64,000 nucleotides of DNA from Hyparrhenia diplandra. Its lineage: Eukaryota; Streptophyta; Magnoliopsida; Poales; Poaceae. The position numbers and the translations under genes were made by a program. Shown one piece after another: positions 22,256-34,145 of this stretch. Every line of letters begins with the position of its first letter. Position 1 is the stretch's first letter. The DNA lies in the NCBI GenBank assembly GCA_015847255.1, contig JADLZK010008545.1, forward strand, positions 433,726-497,725, in the 5' to 3' direction. Under the pieces are notes generated by a model. The model worked only from the letters and a program-made list of their open reading frames with translations. It was not told the DNA's origin and searched no databases.

Positions 22256-23648
22256 ATGGCGCGGCTCTTGGTTTTGTTTGCTGCATTCTTGGTGTTAGCC
22301 GCCCCGCCGGTGTACGTCGTCGGGCAAGCAGGTTTCAGTTCATTCTCTTGTCGGTCGCTTGCTTTAATTCGCAGAGAGACACACCCTTACTACGTGTACT
22401 CTACGGACATGTATATGTACATGTACATGTATATGAGTAATAAGCTCGATCGATCGTGTGTATGCGTTTTAATTTGCAGGCTTCCTGAGCATCGACTGCG
22501 GCCTGGATGCCAACTCGGGGGCTACCCGGACACGATCAGAGGCATCGACTACGTCCCCGATGGCCCTTACGTGGACGCCGGCGAGAACCGCAAGGTAGCC
22601 CCCGACCACGAGGGCTCGTACCGCAACCGCAAGGCTCTTCAGACACTGAGGAGCTTCCCGTCCGCGCCCGGGAAGAGGAACTGCTACGCGCTGCCCACCG
22701 TGGCCAGGACGAAATACCTGGTGCGCCTGCGGGCGGAGTTCGCGTACGGCAACTACGACGGCGGCCAGAACAGCTCGTCGCTGCAGTTCGACCTGCACCT
22801 GGGGCCAACTACTGGGCAACCGTCCAGCCGGATGCGACGATCAGCGTGACGTACGAGGCCATCTTCGTCGCTTGGGCAGGCAGCGCGCCGTGGTGCCTGG
22901 TGAACACCGGGCACGGCACACCATTCGTGTCTGTCTTGGAGCTCCGGCCGCTCGGGGACGACCTCTACCCGCAGGTCGCGCCTGGGCTCATCCTGTCCAT
23001 GTACAAACGACTAAACATGGGGGAAACCGCTTCATTTACACGGTATTTCCTTGCCCGTGTTTAATTTGCGTACAGTGCATATGTGAGCAGTGCCGATTTT
23101 TCTTAGTTCACTCCGTTCAAAAAGATTTAAAAACCAACTGATCATCCGGCGGTGAAGGTATCCTGCCGATCCATTGGACCGTTTCTGGTGGGCGATGGAG
23201 ACTGCTAGCCCACGGTGGGCGAACATAACGGCCCCAGGGCCCATTAAGGTGAACGACACGAGCCCCCCAGCGCCGTCGGCGGTTCTCAAGACGGCCGTCG
23301 CGGCAGCAGGCAACGACACGTCGCTCACCGCCATAACGTGGCCAGATGACAGCAATTACTACTCGTGTGTGGTGCTCCTGCATTTCGCCGACTTCCAGAA
23401 CAGCCAGCTTCGACAGTTCAATATCTACATCAATGGGGTTGATCCGTCGACACCGGAACTCAGGTTGTTCAGCCCCCCGTACATGACTTCACACACAGTG
23501 TACACCCCACAGTATAAGGCGGCCGACGGCAGGTACAACATCACTCTTGCTGCGACCAACACCTCCGTGCTCCCTCCGATGATCAACGCGCTGGAGATCT
23601 ACTACGTCGTTCCATACAGGAGCCTGACGACACTGCTCCCGAGTGACT
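22256..23648 (+). pseudogene. Gene 2, 5' block: signal peptide and malectin-like ectodomain
   Basis: Exons are 22256-22331, 22480-23042 and 23158-23648. The ATG at 22256 starts a signal peptide (MARLLVLFAAFLVLAAPPV). Exon 2 opens FLSIDCGLDANSG, the hallmark of the malectin-like domain of LRR-I receptors. G runs at 22517-22521 and 22801-22804 are each one base shorter than in gene 3 and break the frame. With both bases counted, the three exons give 1132 nt, the same as gene 3 and in the right phase for the LRR exon. The gene continues at 37757 after a 14.1 kb intron. The frameshifts may be assembly errors; scored as pseudogene because of the 3' block. The promoter is separated by the Reina element. 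Confidence 0.8.
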
Positions 23649-23665
23649 GTAAGCACGCCCTCCTC

Positions 23666-23696
23666 ATTTATTTATTTATTTATTTATTTATTTATT
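23666..23696. repeat. ATTT microsatellite in the gene 2 intron
   Basis: About 7.75 units of ATTT lie just inside the intron. The gene 3 counterpart (46747-46789) has about 10.75 units. Confidence 0.9.
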
Positions 23697-23750
23697 CGGA
23701 TAGTCTAACATTTTATTTTTCAACATTGGATGCGTTACTATATATAGATA

Positions 23751-24532
23751 GTACCCTAATTGTTGGTTTGGTTGGGGATCGGTAGTTTGTGTTGGCTCCG
23801 ACCTTTGTTTTGGGATGACTCCAACCCTCACCATGTTTGGTTGAGAGGATGGGTTAAACCCATATTTTTTTGTTTCGTTGGGAGACCGAGGAGTGTGGAA
23901 TGAATGGCAGTTATCACTCCGTCATCTTAGTACATGGTGGACCCCATGTGTCAGCGACCTGCACACCTCATCCTTATCTCTTCCTTCCTCTCCACCGGTC
24001 GTCACCTGCCCGAAAGCTCCGTCCTCCAGCCCCCGCCACCCAAGCCCCGCTGCCCAATCCCCGCCACCCGAGCCCCGCTGCCCGATCCCCACCACCCGAG
24101 CTCTAGCGCATGAGCCCCCCGCCACCCAAGCTTTGGCGCGAGACCCACCGCCCGAGCTCTCCCGCCGGATGTCGGTGCCCTCCTTGCTCACGTGCTGGCC
24201 GACGCCCACCTTCCACGAGCTCGCCACCGTGGTTAGCCCCGCCACTACCGGATCAGGCGCCCAGGTCGCCTCCATGTATCGAGGCCACCTCCGACCTCCG
24301 TGTGCCGACGGCGCTCGGGCGGAGGAAAAGAGGGTTCGCTCCTTCTTCAGTTTTGGAGGAACGGGGCAAACCCGCATCTAGATGGAATATACTGCCCACG
24401 GGACCACTGCAACCCTCTCACCCTCCATCCAAGCAAGAAAAATAATGGGTCCAACCCATTTGGGTTGGCCTCGGCACTCCAACCAAACGGAGGGTAATAT
24501 AGCTTCTCCAATGCCAATACCAGAATGGGTGC
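23751..24532. mobile_element. hAT-like non-autonomous DNA transposon, 0.78 kb
   Basis: Flanks TATAGATA (23743-23750) and AATAGCTA (24533-24540) are both one base away from TATAGCTA, which gene 3 has once at the matching place (46835-46842). That makes an 8-bp target duplication, as for hAT elements. The ends GTACCC and GGGTGC form short imperfect inverted termini. The inside is proline-codon-rich (about 23990-24300) and has no transposase. Confidence 0.65.
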
Positions 24533-24779
24533 AATAGCTATGTAAGGTAAAAAATTTTTTGGCCCACATGCTATGTCACTAGAGGGAGATGCAGCTCTCT
24601 CTTGATTTGAGGGAAGAGGGAAATATCAGTGGTAGAAAAATGAAAGGTATTAGAGCTGCTGCTGGAGGTAGAAAAAAAATCACCCTTAATAGTTATTACT
24701 TCTTTAATCTTGCACTATCGTGTATTTCTACAAAATTTAGAACAAAATAAGAATATAAAATAAGTGTCCTCGCTTTGGT

Positions 24780-25840
24780 GGTGGTTCGAGAACCGGTGGG
24801 GGTGGGGGGTGTTCCTAAGCAACCGACTAGTGAAGAATTGTTGCATGTTCCCCAACCGGATGGTGTGCGAGAAGGACACAATAGATTTATCCCGTTTCGT
24901 GCACGGTTGCCCTACGTCCAATAGCGTTGACCTATCTTGTATTATCCCTCACGGAAGATGCTTATAGTAGGGGTTTACAAACAGGCCAGAGAGGAACTTG
25001 AGCTCCAAGTCTCGTGGTGGTGGTGGTGATTGAGCGTGGTGCCAATATCGTGGTGGAGAAGATGAACAAGGCTAGGGTTTGCGTGTGCTTGTTCACCCCT
25101 TCGGGAAGGCCCTGGTCACCCCGTTTTTATAGTCGAAGGGGAGGACGCAGTTACATCAGAGGCATTTTGTTTATTCTAGGAGGTACGTCCGAGGATGGTT
25201 CGCCGAGGGTACACCGGTGTGTGGTCATTTGTCTTGATGGGGGTTGTCGCCCTTGCAGCCTTTGACTTGAGGGGGATGATCGAGGCTCAAAGCGCCCTTC
25301 CAAGACCGCAGTGGTGTGGCTTGGGGCCCCACGTCGTCCTCGCTCCGCCCACGCCGAGACGAAATCATGGGGCTTAGATGGGACGGTCGGTGCCGTCACA
25401 TCCAACAGCCAAAATAGTTGTTAGTGATGATGAAAATTGCGTAAGACCGGCTTGCCCACTCGCCCTGGTGTTAGTAAAGCCTGGACCGACAATGGTCATG
25501 TCAAAGTTAGGTGATCAAAGTCAGCGATGGGATTCGCGGGTGCGCCATGGCGCAATAAATGCCTACCCCGCCCATCCCGCAGTAGGTGCGGAGGACCGGC
25601 GTTCCTCCGAGACCATTTCTTCCTTAGTCGAAGCAAGCTAAGGCTCGCGCTGTGTGGTTGCGCCAGGGTCACCACACTGCGGTCGCGGTCGGGCTCGGGC
25701 GATGCAGAAGTTTCGCCCGAGGTCTATTCCTATGCCGAGCCCCCCTCCAAACATTGCTCTCAAAGCCCTGTCCGAGCGCCGTTCAAGGGCGGTGGGGCCC
25801 CGCTTCGCGCGCTAGAAGTCGATGACGTATCAGCGCTAGA
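24780..25840 (-). mobile_element. Old antisense LTR remnant, probable gypsy
   Basis: Read on the minus strand, it has a TATA-type stretch around 25130, a leader-like region, and a tail with GGGATAAATC and ACGTAGGGC, resembling the tails of the Retand-type LTRs here (for example 7535-7580). GC-rich CGCCCGAGG motifs lie on the far side. A copy lies at 48541-49610 in gene 3. Boundaries are approximate. Confidence 0.4.
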
Positions 25841-25847
25841 TTTTTCT

Positions 25848-26215
25848 AATTAATCTAAAACTACAACAAAAACTTTGTACTAAATCATACTAAATTATAT
25901 TATATGTTCACTATGTACATCTACTCATGTGGAGTCCGAGAAAATTGGATTTTTATTTTATGATTTTTCTATAATTTACTATGATTTTTAAAAATTAAGT
26001 GAAAATAAGAAAGGAGATAAAACCACCCATAATGTCGCAAAACTCATGGACATCAGAACAAAACGTTACTATAGCAAAACCATAGTTGAAAACCGGGGTA
26101 GAATAGACGGTTTTGTAAAATTGAGGGGTAAATTAGAGCATTTCATCGTTTTGGGGTGATAGACCAGGTTAGGGAGTTCAGTAGAGGTTTTATAGTTTTT
26201 GAATGCTTCAATCTA
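25848..26215 (-). repeat. Single arm of the inverted repeat seen complete in gene 3
   Basis: It matches 50690-51040, including AAACTACAACAAAAACTTTG and the stretch ending near GACCAGGTTAGGGAGTT. The opposite arm, present at 50185-50470 in gene 3, is missing here. Confidence 0.55.
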
Positions 26216-26473
26216 CTGTATTAGAGGATGGAGAGAATAATATGATAGTTTTTTTTAGATTACAAGTACAACGATATGCTCAACACGCATGCACATTACT
26301 CCTATGAACACATGTACGCAAATCCTACCCTTATGAACATCTTTGAAGGGGCGAGCGGCAAATCGACGGGGACGTCGTCTATCACTTAATGCATAGCGAT
26401 GAAAAATCCTAAAATAAATCATATGCGGATATCTATGCCTAGCTCAAGTTTTCTTTCTCTCTTGACTACAAAA

Positions 26474-28262
26474 TGCGAACACATGGTTGATTTAGGTCGC
26501 ATGTGTTTAGTTTTGTGATGTGGTGATTGTCAATCAACATTCTCCTTCTATTTTCTTTTATCTTTTCTCGCTTCGGCTATGTTTCACCGGCACACGTGGA
26601 GTGTGTCGAAGACGTATCTCTTGGTTCGTGTTGTGCAGGTGTGGAGCTCGGAGATGGTAGCCGACGGTGAGGTGAAGGGGCCAAGGAGGACGTGCGGGCC
26701 GACGGACCGCTGAGGTGAAGGACGGACGTGAGGCTTGGACCGAGGGACCGGATCGCCGGGTGGCCAGCCATGGAGGCCGACATCCGGGACATCGACGGAT
26801 GCGAGAGGGGCGTGGCGGTGACCGTGTCGTCGAGTCAAGACGGGCGTGCAAGCGGCGCGGGGGAGCTCGGATGACTTGGCGGCTCGGGGCGGTCAAGACG
26901 GCGATGACACGCGCCGAGGAGGTTTGGTGGTTTGCCCTCAAAACCATCGGGCGCTGGTTTAGTGGTTTGGGCCTCAAAACCACGGGGCGCGGGTTTCGCG
27001 GGTTTGGGCCTCAAAACCCGAAGTGTTCCGGCGGACGGAATGATGGCACGTGGCGCATCGGGAGGTTGCGTGGAGGCAAGGCTACCGATGAGGAGGCGCG
27101 GTGGCCGCCGGATCGAAGATTACCCAGTCGACCAAAATAGCCTTAGGGTTACAAAATCGACTCATGTATCTTAGGGGTAGTTTAGGCAGAGGGAATTGGG
27201 GCTATTTAGCGCAGGCATACCCCTTCGGCCTCCCTTGCCTCTCATTTTCACATTTTCTAGCTAGGGTTTCCGGACTCCGGTGTGAGGAGGACCACCGATC
27301 TTGTATCGAATTTGTTGAGCAAGGGCTAGCTCTGAGTAGCCTATCACATGGTGGCGTTTGGGATGATTGGATCGGTGTTCTTTTTGTTGATCTTGTGCCG
27401 TGATTTTCGTTCTTCACTTGTTCTTCCCGAGTTCATCCTCTCCCCTCTATTCTCTTCGCGATTTCTTCGATTTGGCACCGTTTGATCTCGTTTCTCTTGC
27501 CTTGATTCGTGCTAGGGACGTGAGAGGATCATTTCCACCAAAGGATTTCCACTAATTCCTCACGAGCACGCAGATCGGGGCAGTTTTGGATCGAAGTCGA
27601 TTTTTTTGTGTGTTCTTAGCAAGATCCGAAATTCCTCTCGATTCCCTCCGTCAAACTTGAAATTTCTTGGGGAATCTTGTCACCTACATGCCGTGACTCT
27701 ATGGCTTAAAAATCGTGACCAAAGATCAAGCGTAGAGGAAGTTCGATCGAATTTCGTTTTGAGGCGTTTTGAGTTAGAGCAGTTTTTCAGCCCGACAATA
27801 CCGGACGCGTCGGTATGCAACCCGGACACGTCCTGGTATTTCTAAACCTTGAGTTTGGGGCTAAAACTTTGTGGAGAGGTTGTCCACGGTGCAAAAGGCT
27901 AGGGTTAAATTCTTGTGATTTTAGAAGATCATTTGGTGGGATTTTTCGATTTTTCCCGAGAGGTGAGTTTGGGCTGATTCCAATACCGGACGCGTCTGGT
28001 ATTCAACCCGGACGCATCCGGTATTTGGCCGAAAGGTTGCTGTTTTTACTCGGTTCGTCGTCGCGATCTCTTTGTGGTGTTTAGGTTGATCATTTGTGAC
28101 TCTAGGGCAATCCCTAAGTCATCCTCCTTGCAAACAAGGTCGTGATTCTTCCGTGAGTTGGTTATTTTGTTAAGAGGGGTTGTGAGAGCTACAAGGTCAC
28201 AAATTCAAAAGAATTTTGTCAAGGCTCCCATTCACCCCCTCCGGTCGCCGTTCGGTCCTTCA
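26474..28262 (+). repeat. Copia 5' LTR
   Basis: It begins TGCGAACACATGG and ends TTCGGTCCTTCA. Two similar motifs built on CCGGACGCGTC and CAACCCGGAC stand near 27797-27835 and 27980-28024, roughly 185 bp apart. It differs from the 3' LTR by many single-base indels and some substitutions. Confidence 0.9.
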
Positions 28263-28281
28263 ATTGGTATCGAAGCAGGTT
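28263..28281 (+). other. Copia primer binding site
   Basis: ATTGGTATCGAAGCAGGTT follows the LTR end and resembles the TGGTATCAGAGC complement of initiator tRNA-Met used by copia elements. Confidence 0.7.
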
Positions 28282-28327
28282 AAGGATCATATCCACCTTA
28301 ATCGGTTCTTGATCCGCAGAAGGCGAC

Positions 28328-30560
28328 ATGGAGAGGTTTGGTCACTTTGGTGGCAAGCCTCCGGAGTTCGATGGCACCAACTATCCCTATTGGAAGATTA
28401 AGATGCAAGCGCATCTCATGGGGATAGATTGGAGAGTGTGGGAGATTGTCGAGGATGAGAATTACCAAGTGCTAGCCGCTCGAGTGGGTGAGGATCAAAT
28501 AGCCCAACACAATGCCAACAATCGAGCGAGGAGCGTCTTGTTCTCTAGCCTCAAGGAGACCGAGTTTGAGAGAGTTGCCACTTGTGAGACCGCTCGTGAG
28601 GTGTGGAAGACACTAGAGAGCTACCACGAGGGAACCCCACAAGTCAAGGCCCGCCTATACGAGACCTACAAGAGAGAGTACAACAACCTCATCTAGCTTG
28701 ATGGCGAGTCCATCGATTCTCTCTTTGCTAGGTTTCGCACGACCGCAGCAAGCTTCGGGGCGAACAAGCCGTCGGAGAGGCTTGACGAGCACGAAGGCGT
28801 CTGCGGCTCTTGCGCTTCCTGGATTGGAAGGTGTGGGATGTGAAGGTGTCCGCAATCATGGAGTCCGCCAACCACGACACCCTCACACCCGACGAGCTCT
28901 ACAAAGAAGCTCAAGTCTTTCGAGATCGAGGCTCAGATCTAGGCGGCGAAGAACCCATCTACGCCGAATGTTGCTCGTCTCGGGTAAGGGCGGTTCCAGT
29001 TCTTACGCTAACCCATCACGCATTTCTTTTCGCCTTGTCTTCCTTGGTGTATGCGCGTGAGAGGAGCAGATGGAGAGCCTTGGGGATGATGAGCTTCCAC
29101 TAGTCATCGGCCGATTCTCGCGATTCCACAACAACCGCTTGAACCGCCGGGCGTGGCGGCCCATCCAAGGGCGGATGCTTCGAGTGCGGAGATCCGGACC
29201 ACTTCGTCGCCGCATGCCCCAAGAAGAACAAGGACAAGTACTCCCGGCGAGAAGTACTACTCCAACAAATACGACTCCGACAAGCGCAAGGACAAGCACG
29301 AGTACACCTCCGGCAAGCACAAGTCCAAGAAGGGCTTCGACAAGGAGGCGATCAAGAAGAAGTACCTCAAGCGTGCCAAGGAGCACAAGCACGCCTTCCT
29401 TGCCTCCCTCGGCGACCTCGACAATGACTCTTCTGACGGGCAATCTTCCTCAGCGATGAGGAGTCCGAGCGCAAGGTCGAGGACAAGCTCAATGGACTTT
29501 GCTTCTTCACCGACTCCAAGCCCGGGGTTTTACGCACCATGGCCCTCGATGGAGCGGTGACCGACCGCGCCAAGCCACACCAAGCAACGACTCTTCTTCC
29601 TCGAGGTACCTCCTACAATTGAATCTCTCCGATGAGGTTGAATCTTTGGGCGATGCGCTTGTGTGTCAAGAGAAGTTGCTTAAGCGTGCCGCTAGGGGAG
29701 AGAAAGGAGTACAAGGAGAAGTGGGAGATGGTCTGTGACGGAGATAGAGTTGCTTAGGAAGCTGTCAATGTCTCGATGAGACGGAGTGTGATGCTTGTCT
29801 TTGTGCATATGTCTAGCATCATGTCTTTGCGTCCAAGTATTCGGCCTTGCTAGATGAGCACGTTGATTTGAAGTCTAGGCCGATCTTTGTTGAGTGCGTG
29901 CAAGTCTTGTCCCGACTTGCGATCCGAGTTGGCGAGAGAAGGGTCGCCAAGCTTCTTTTGCTTGAGAAGGCCAACTCGGATAGCACCGTCTTTGGGATGT
30001 GCTAAGTGTGAAGCTTTGGAGTTGGAGCTCATGTCTTGTAGGCATGACAAGGGGAGAGTCGAAGAGGAGATCAAGTATCTTCGCTCTGTCTTGAGTTGGG
30101 TGTCTTGTGGAGAGCCGCAGCTTGGCATGATGATGAGTCGAGTTCAAGAGGGGACCGACACATCGGGTTTAGGCTTTGCTATAGGTGGGAAGGGAGAAGT
30201 CATTTATGGCAAGGTTGGTCAAGGTAGTGGTTTGAGCTCGAGTGAGAAACCAACCAACACTCCCAAATTGACCAAGATCACTCCACCGAGCCTACCAAGC
30301 CCATTGTGCAAGATGGCATTCTCCAAGAGCCAACTAAGACTCCACCTCCCAAACAAGTGTGGCTTCCCAAACTGAACCACCTCAAGAACCCACTTGACAC
30401 TTTGCCCGGGATCCCTAAGGAAACCCTTCCTAAGGCCAAGACCACAACAAGAGTGAACCATCCACCCAAGAGAGTGAACCAACCACCACCTAAGAAAGAG
30501 GTGAGGAGGTATCACCGTGAGTATTGCCGGAGAGATGGTCACTTGGTTGAGTTTTTGCTT
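28328..30560 (+). pseudogene. Copia gag
   Basis: The ATG at 28328 starts MERFGHFGGKPPEFDGTNY, the usual copia gag opening, with YWKIKMQAHLMGIDWRVW after it. The first stop (TAG, 28694-28696) stands where a Gln codon is expected, and the frame goes on as LDGESIDSLFARF. The zinc knuckle CFECGDPDHFVAAC is at about 29174-29215. A Lys-rich stretch and a coiled-coil region (KCEALELELMSC, about 30003-30040) follow in shifting frames. Confidence 0.8.
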
Positions 30561-30949
30561 TAGGAGGAAGAGGGATGCTAGGCGTCGAGTGGAGTTTGAG
30601 AACCGTGACATGTATCACCCACCACTTGGCATGTATGAGAGGGGTGTGCAGTCGGTTCAGAGGCAGTTTGCTAGGCTTGAAGGTAGGAGGCCTCAGAGGT
30701 TTGGGCCACGGTTTGTGAGACCCTTTGGTGGTCGTGCTCCGCGAGTGGATGTAGATCCTCGCTTTGGGAGTTTTGAGGTTGACAAGAGGAGTGCACCACG
30801 CTTTGTTGTGCGTGGTAAGCAGTTTGGTAAGATGGGGCGTGGGATGTTTGTTTTGCCTAATGCTTATTTGGGGCAAGATGGTCAACACTGGTACTCTTCC
30901 AAGTTTACTAACCCCAGTGTTGTGCCATATGCTCATCCCATGTTCTATC

Positions 30950-32130
30950 GTTGATCTGCCGAAAATTTGGAGGACATGTGGCTCATTGACTCCGGTTGTT
31001 CTCGACACATGACCGGTAACTCCAAGTGGTTCTCGGCCTCTCCCCCATGAAGACGAAAAAGAGTACATCACTTTCGGGGGGACAAAGAACAGAGGGAAGA
31101 TTCTATCTCGAGGGTCAATCGGAATCAATGACCACATTGTGCTCAAGGATGTGGCGCTTGTCTCCAACCTTCACTTCAATCTCCATGCGTCTCTCGGCTC
31201 ATGGCGCACGGGTATGAGGTACGCTTCAAGGTTGGGTGTTCTCGAGTTTTGGACTCTCGCGATGATCTCATTTCTTTGGATTGTGCCATTTGGGCAAGTC
31301 TTTCGTGCTGATTTTTCTCGAGGCTTTGGCACATCTTGTTGCTTGTTGGTCGGATCCTCCCGATTTGTGGAAGTGGCATAGGAGACTAGGTCACTTGAGC
31401 TTCGATCTCCTCGCGAGGTTGAGCTCAATGGATCGATCCGAGGATTGCCTAAACTCAAATTGGAGAAGGATTTGGTTTGCCATCCCCCCGTCGTCACGGG
31501 AAGATGGTATCCGCTTCCCACCACCCGGTTTTTCAGATTATGACCTCGAGACCGGAGAGATCCTTCACATGGACACAGTTGGTCCATCTCGGGTGAGGTC
31601 GGTCGGTGGGAAGTGGTATTGTCTAGTGATCGTTGACGATTTTTCGAGATACTCTTGGGTCTTTTTCATGGAGGGCAAGGATGATGCTTTCGGTTTTGCT
31701 CGTGATCTGATTTTGAGACCGGAGAACCGAGTTACGAGAGAGACGACCATTCGAGCGATTCGCGGTGACAATGGCACGTAATTCAAGAACTCTCGGAGTC
31801 TCTTTGTGCTAACTTGGGTGTCGAGCACCGTTTTTCTAGCCCTTATGTCCCGCAGCGAGAATGGGATTGTTGAGCGGAAGAACCGGACGCTTGTGGACAT
31901 GGCGAGGACCATGCTCGATGAACACAAGACTCGAGGAAGTATTGGGCCGAGGCAATCAACACGGCGTGCCATGTCTCCAACCGCATTTTTCCTTCGTGCT
32001 TTCACCAAGAAGACATCATATGAGCTGCGGTTTGGGAGATTGCCCAAGGTGAGTCACTTCCGTGTGTTTGGATGCAGTGCTTCATTCTCAAGCAAGGTAA
32101 TCTCGACAAGTTTGAGTCTCGATCGGTGAT
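30950..32130 (+). pseudogene. Copia protease and integrase
   Basis: The protease signature WLIDSGCSRHMTGN is at about 30977-31020. The GAG-pre-integrase motif WHRRLGHLSFDLLARL is at about 31372-31420, and the integrase core has HMDTVGPSR, VIVDDFSRYSWVFF and IRGDNG (31755-31775). The last motif, SENGIVERKNRTLVDMART, carries the catalytic Glu region. Several frameshifts and a TAA after NGT break it. Confidence 0.85.
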
Positions 32131-32689
32131 GGCATTTTCCTTGGATATGCTTTGCACTCACATGCCTCTGAGTTCTAAACCTTGAGACTAACCGCGTTGT
32201 AGAGACATGTGAGGTTACTTTTCGATGAGGCTGCGCCTTGTTCCTTCCGTGTTTGAGTGTGCGGGGAAAGGAGGAGATGGAGCGAGCATCTTTGTGGAGG
32301 AGGAGCGGGAAGACGTTGGTGGGGTGATCCCGGAGCGACTCCACCGCTTGCCCAGTGACCGACCTGTGGCGGCGACGATCACGCTCACGGACCAGACCCT
32401 ACAACCACTACTTCACGGGGTCCGTGGAGGAGCACCCTCGGGGGCGAGACAGCTGCACCGAGGAGGTTCCCGCTCGGTCGAGGGGGAGGCGACATCTTGG
32501 CGCCGCGGCGCCTTTTGGCACATTCGGCGTCACCATCCCCGGAGACCATGATTGGAGGTCTTGATCAGAGGGTAACTCGTTCCAAATCTTATGCCATGTG
32601 TCATTTCGCTCATTCTGCATTTGTTTCCTCTCTTGAGCCCAAAGATGTTAACACCGCATTATCTCGATTCGATTTGGGTCAATGCCATG

Positions 32690-34145
32690 CATGAGGAGTT
32701 GCGTAACTTTGAGAGGAACCAAGTTTGGGTGTTAGTCCCACCTCTGGCGAGTGTCATCCCATAGGTACTAAGTGGGTGTTCAAAAACAAACAGTGTGAGG
32801 ATGGTGTGGTGGTGAGAAACAAAGCGGATTAGTTGCCCGGGGGTTTTGTCGAGAAAAGGGAATAGACTATGAGGAAACCTTCGCTCCCGTAGCCCGCATA
32901 GAAGCTATTAGGATTTTGCTTGCTTTTTGCAGCCTCGAAGGGCTTTAAGCTCTTCGGATGGATGTCAAGAGTGCTTTCCTAAACGGGTTCATAGAGGAGG
33001 AAGTGTATGTGAGGCAGCCCCGGGGTTTGAGCATCCTAAACACCTGGACTATGTGTACAAGTTGTACAAGGCCTTGTCGGTCTAAAACAAGCCCCCGGAG
33101 CGTGGTATGAGCGGACCGAAAGCCTTCCTCTTAGCAAAGGGGTTTGAGATGGGGACTGTTGACAAGACCTTGTTCTGCTTAGGAAGGGCAATGACATACT
33201 CCTAGTCCGGATATATGTGGATGATATCATCTTTGGTGGCTCTTCACATGCTATGGTATCGAGTTTTGCGAGAGATTATGAGCGGGGAGTTCGAGATGAG
33301 CATGATGGGCGAGCTGGACCTACTTCCTTGGACTTCAAATCAAGCAAACCAAGGACGGGATCTTCGTACACCGGGGGCAAGTACACGAAGGACATCATCC
33401 GCAAGTTTCGCATGGGTGAGGCCAAGCCTCTTTCGACGCCTTTGGACGAGGACAAGGATGGAGAATTTTGTGGACCAAAGGGATCTCTGAAGCATGATTG
33501 GTTATTTGTTGTACGACGGCGACGCGCCCGACATCCGGTTTGCGGTGTGCCTCAAGCACGCTTTTCGGTCTTCGCCCAGCGCACCTCTCACTTTCAGTTT
33601 GTGAAGAGGATCTTCGGTACTTGCGATTTACCCACGACTTTGGCCTATGGTTTTCGGCCTCTTCCACCCTCTCCCCGGCCCCGGGTTATTCGGACTACGA
33701 TTATGCCGGTGATCGTATGCATAGAAAATCTACCTCTGGTACCTATCGGTTTCTTGGTACGTCTCTAGTGTCTTGGTCGTCTCGTAGCGATCTGGGGTGT
33801 CGATCAACTGTTGAGGCAGAGTATGTTCTTTGCCGCCGCTTGTTGTTCCCAGTAGCCGTGGATGGTTGCCACTTTGAGAGATTTTGGCCCGAGCTTTTTC
33901 GTGTACCCTTGTTATGTGATAGCATGGGAGCCGTGAGCGTAGCCAAAAACCCCATCTTTGCACTCCCGGACCAAACACATAGAGGTGAGGTACCACTTCC
34001 CGAGAGATCACCGGGAGAAAGGGGACATAGATGTACAACATGTGTACACGGAGCAACAGTTTGCGGACATTTTCACGAAAAACCACTAGACCAAGTCCGC
34101 TTTGCCCGGCTTCGTGGAGAGTTGGGCGTGTGCTATCCCCTTTGA
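32690..34145 (+). pseudogene. Copia reverse transcriptase and RNase H
   Basis: RT motifs appear in changing frames: NQVWVLVPP, GTKWVFKNK, MDVKSAFLNGFIEEEVYVRQP (about 32957-33020) and the catalytic YVDDIIFGG (about 33211-33240). RNase H follows with DYDYAGDRMHRKSTSGTYRF (33688-33745), SWSSRS, and TVEAEYV. The end, QQFADIF then KPLDQVRFARLRGELG (34050-34130), is the standard copia RNase H C-terminus. Confidence 0.85.

Larger units (their letters stand above)
24541..26473. other. Gene 2 giant intron, part 1: sequence shared with the gene 3 intron
   Basis: It matches parts of 46840-51250. It holds an antisense LTR relic and one arm of an inverted repeat, each listed separately. Relative to gene 3 it lacks about 120 bp after 24550 and about 1.1 kb corresponding to 49580-50690. 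No gene is seen. Confidence 0.65.

Noticed and set aside
22469..22819. Minus-strand frames opposite the malectin exon (also 45485-46000)
   Set aside because: They mirror a GC-rich coding exon and have no recognisable domain.
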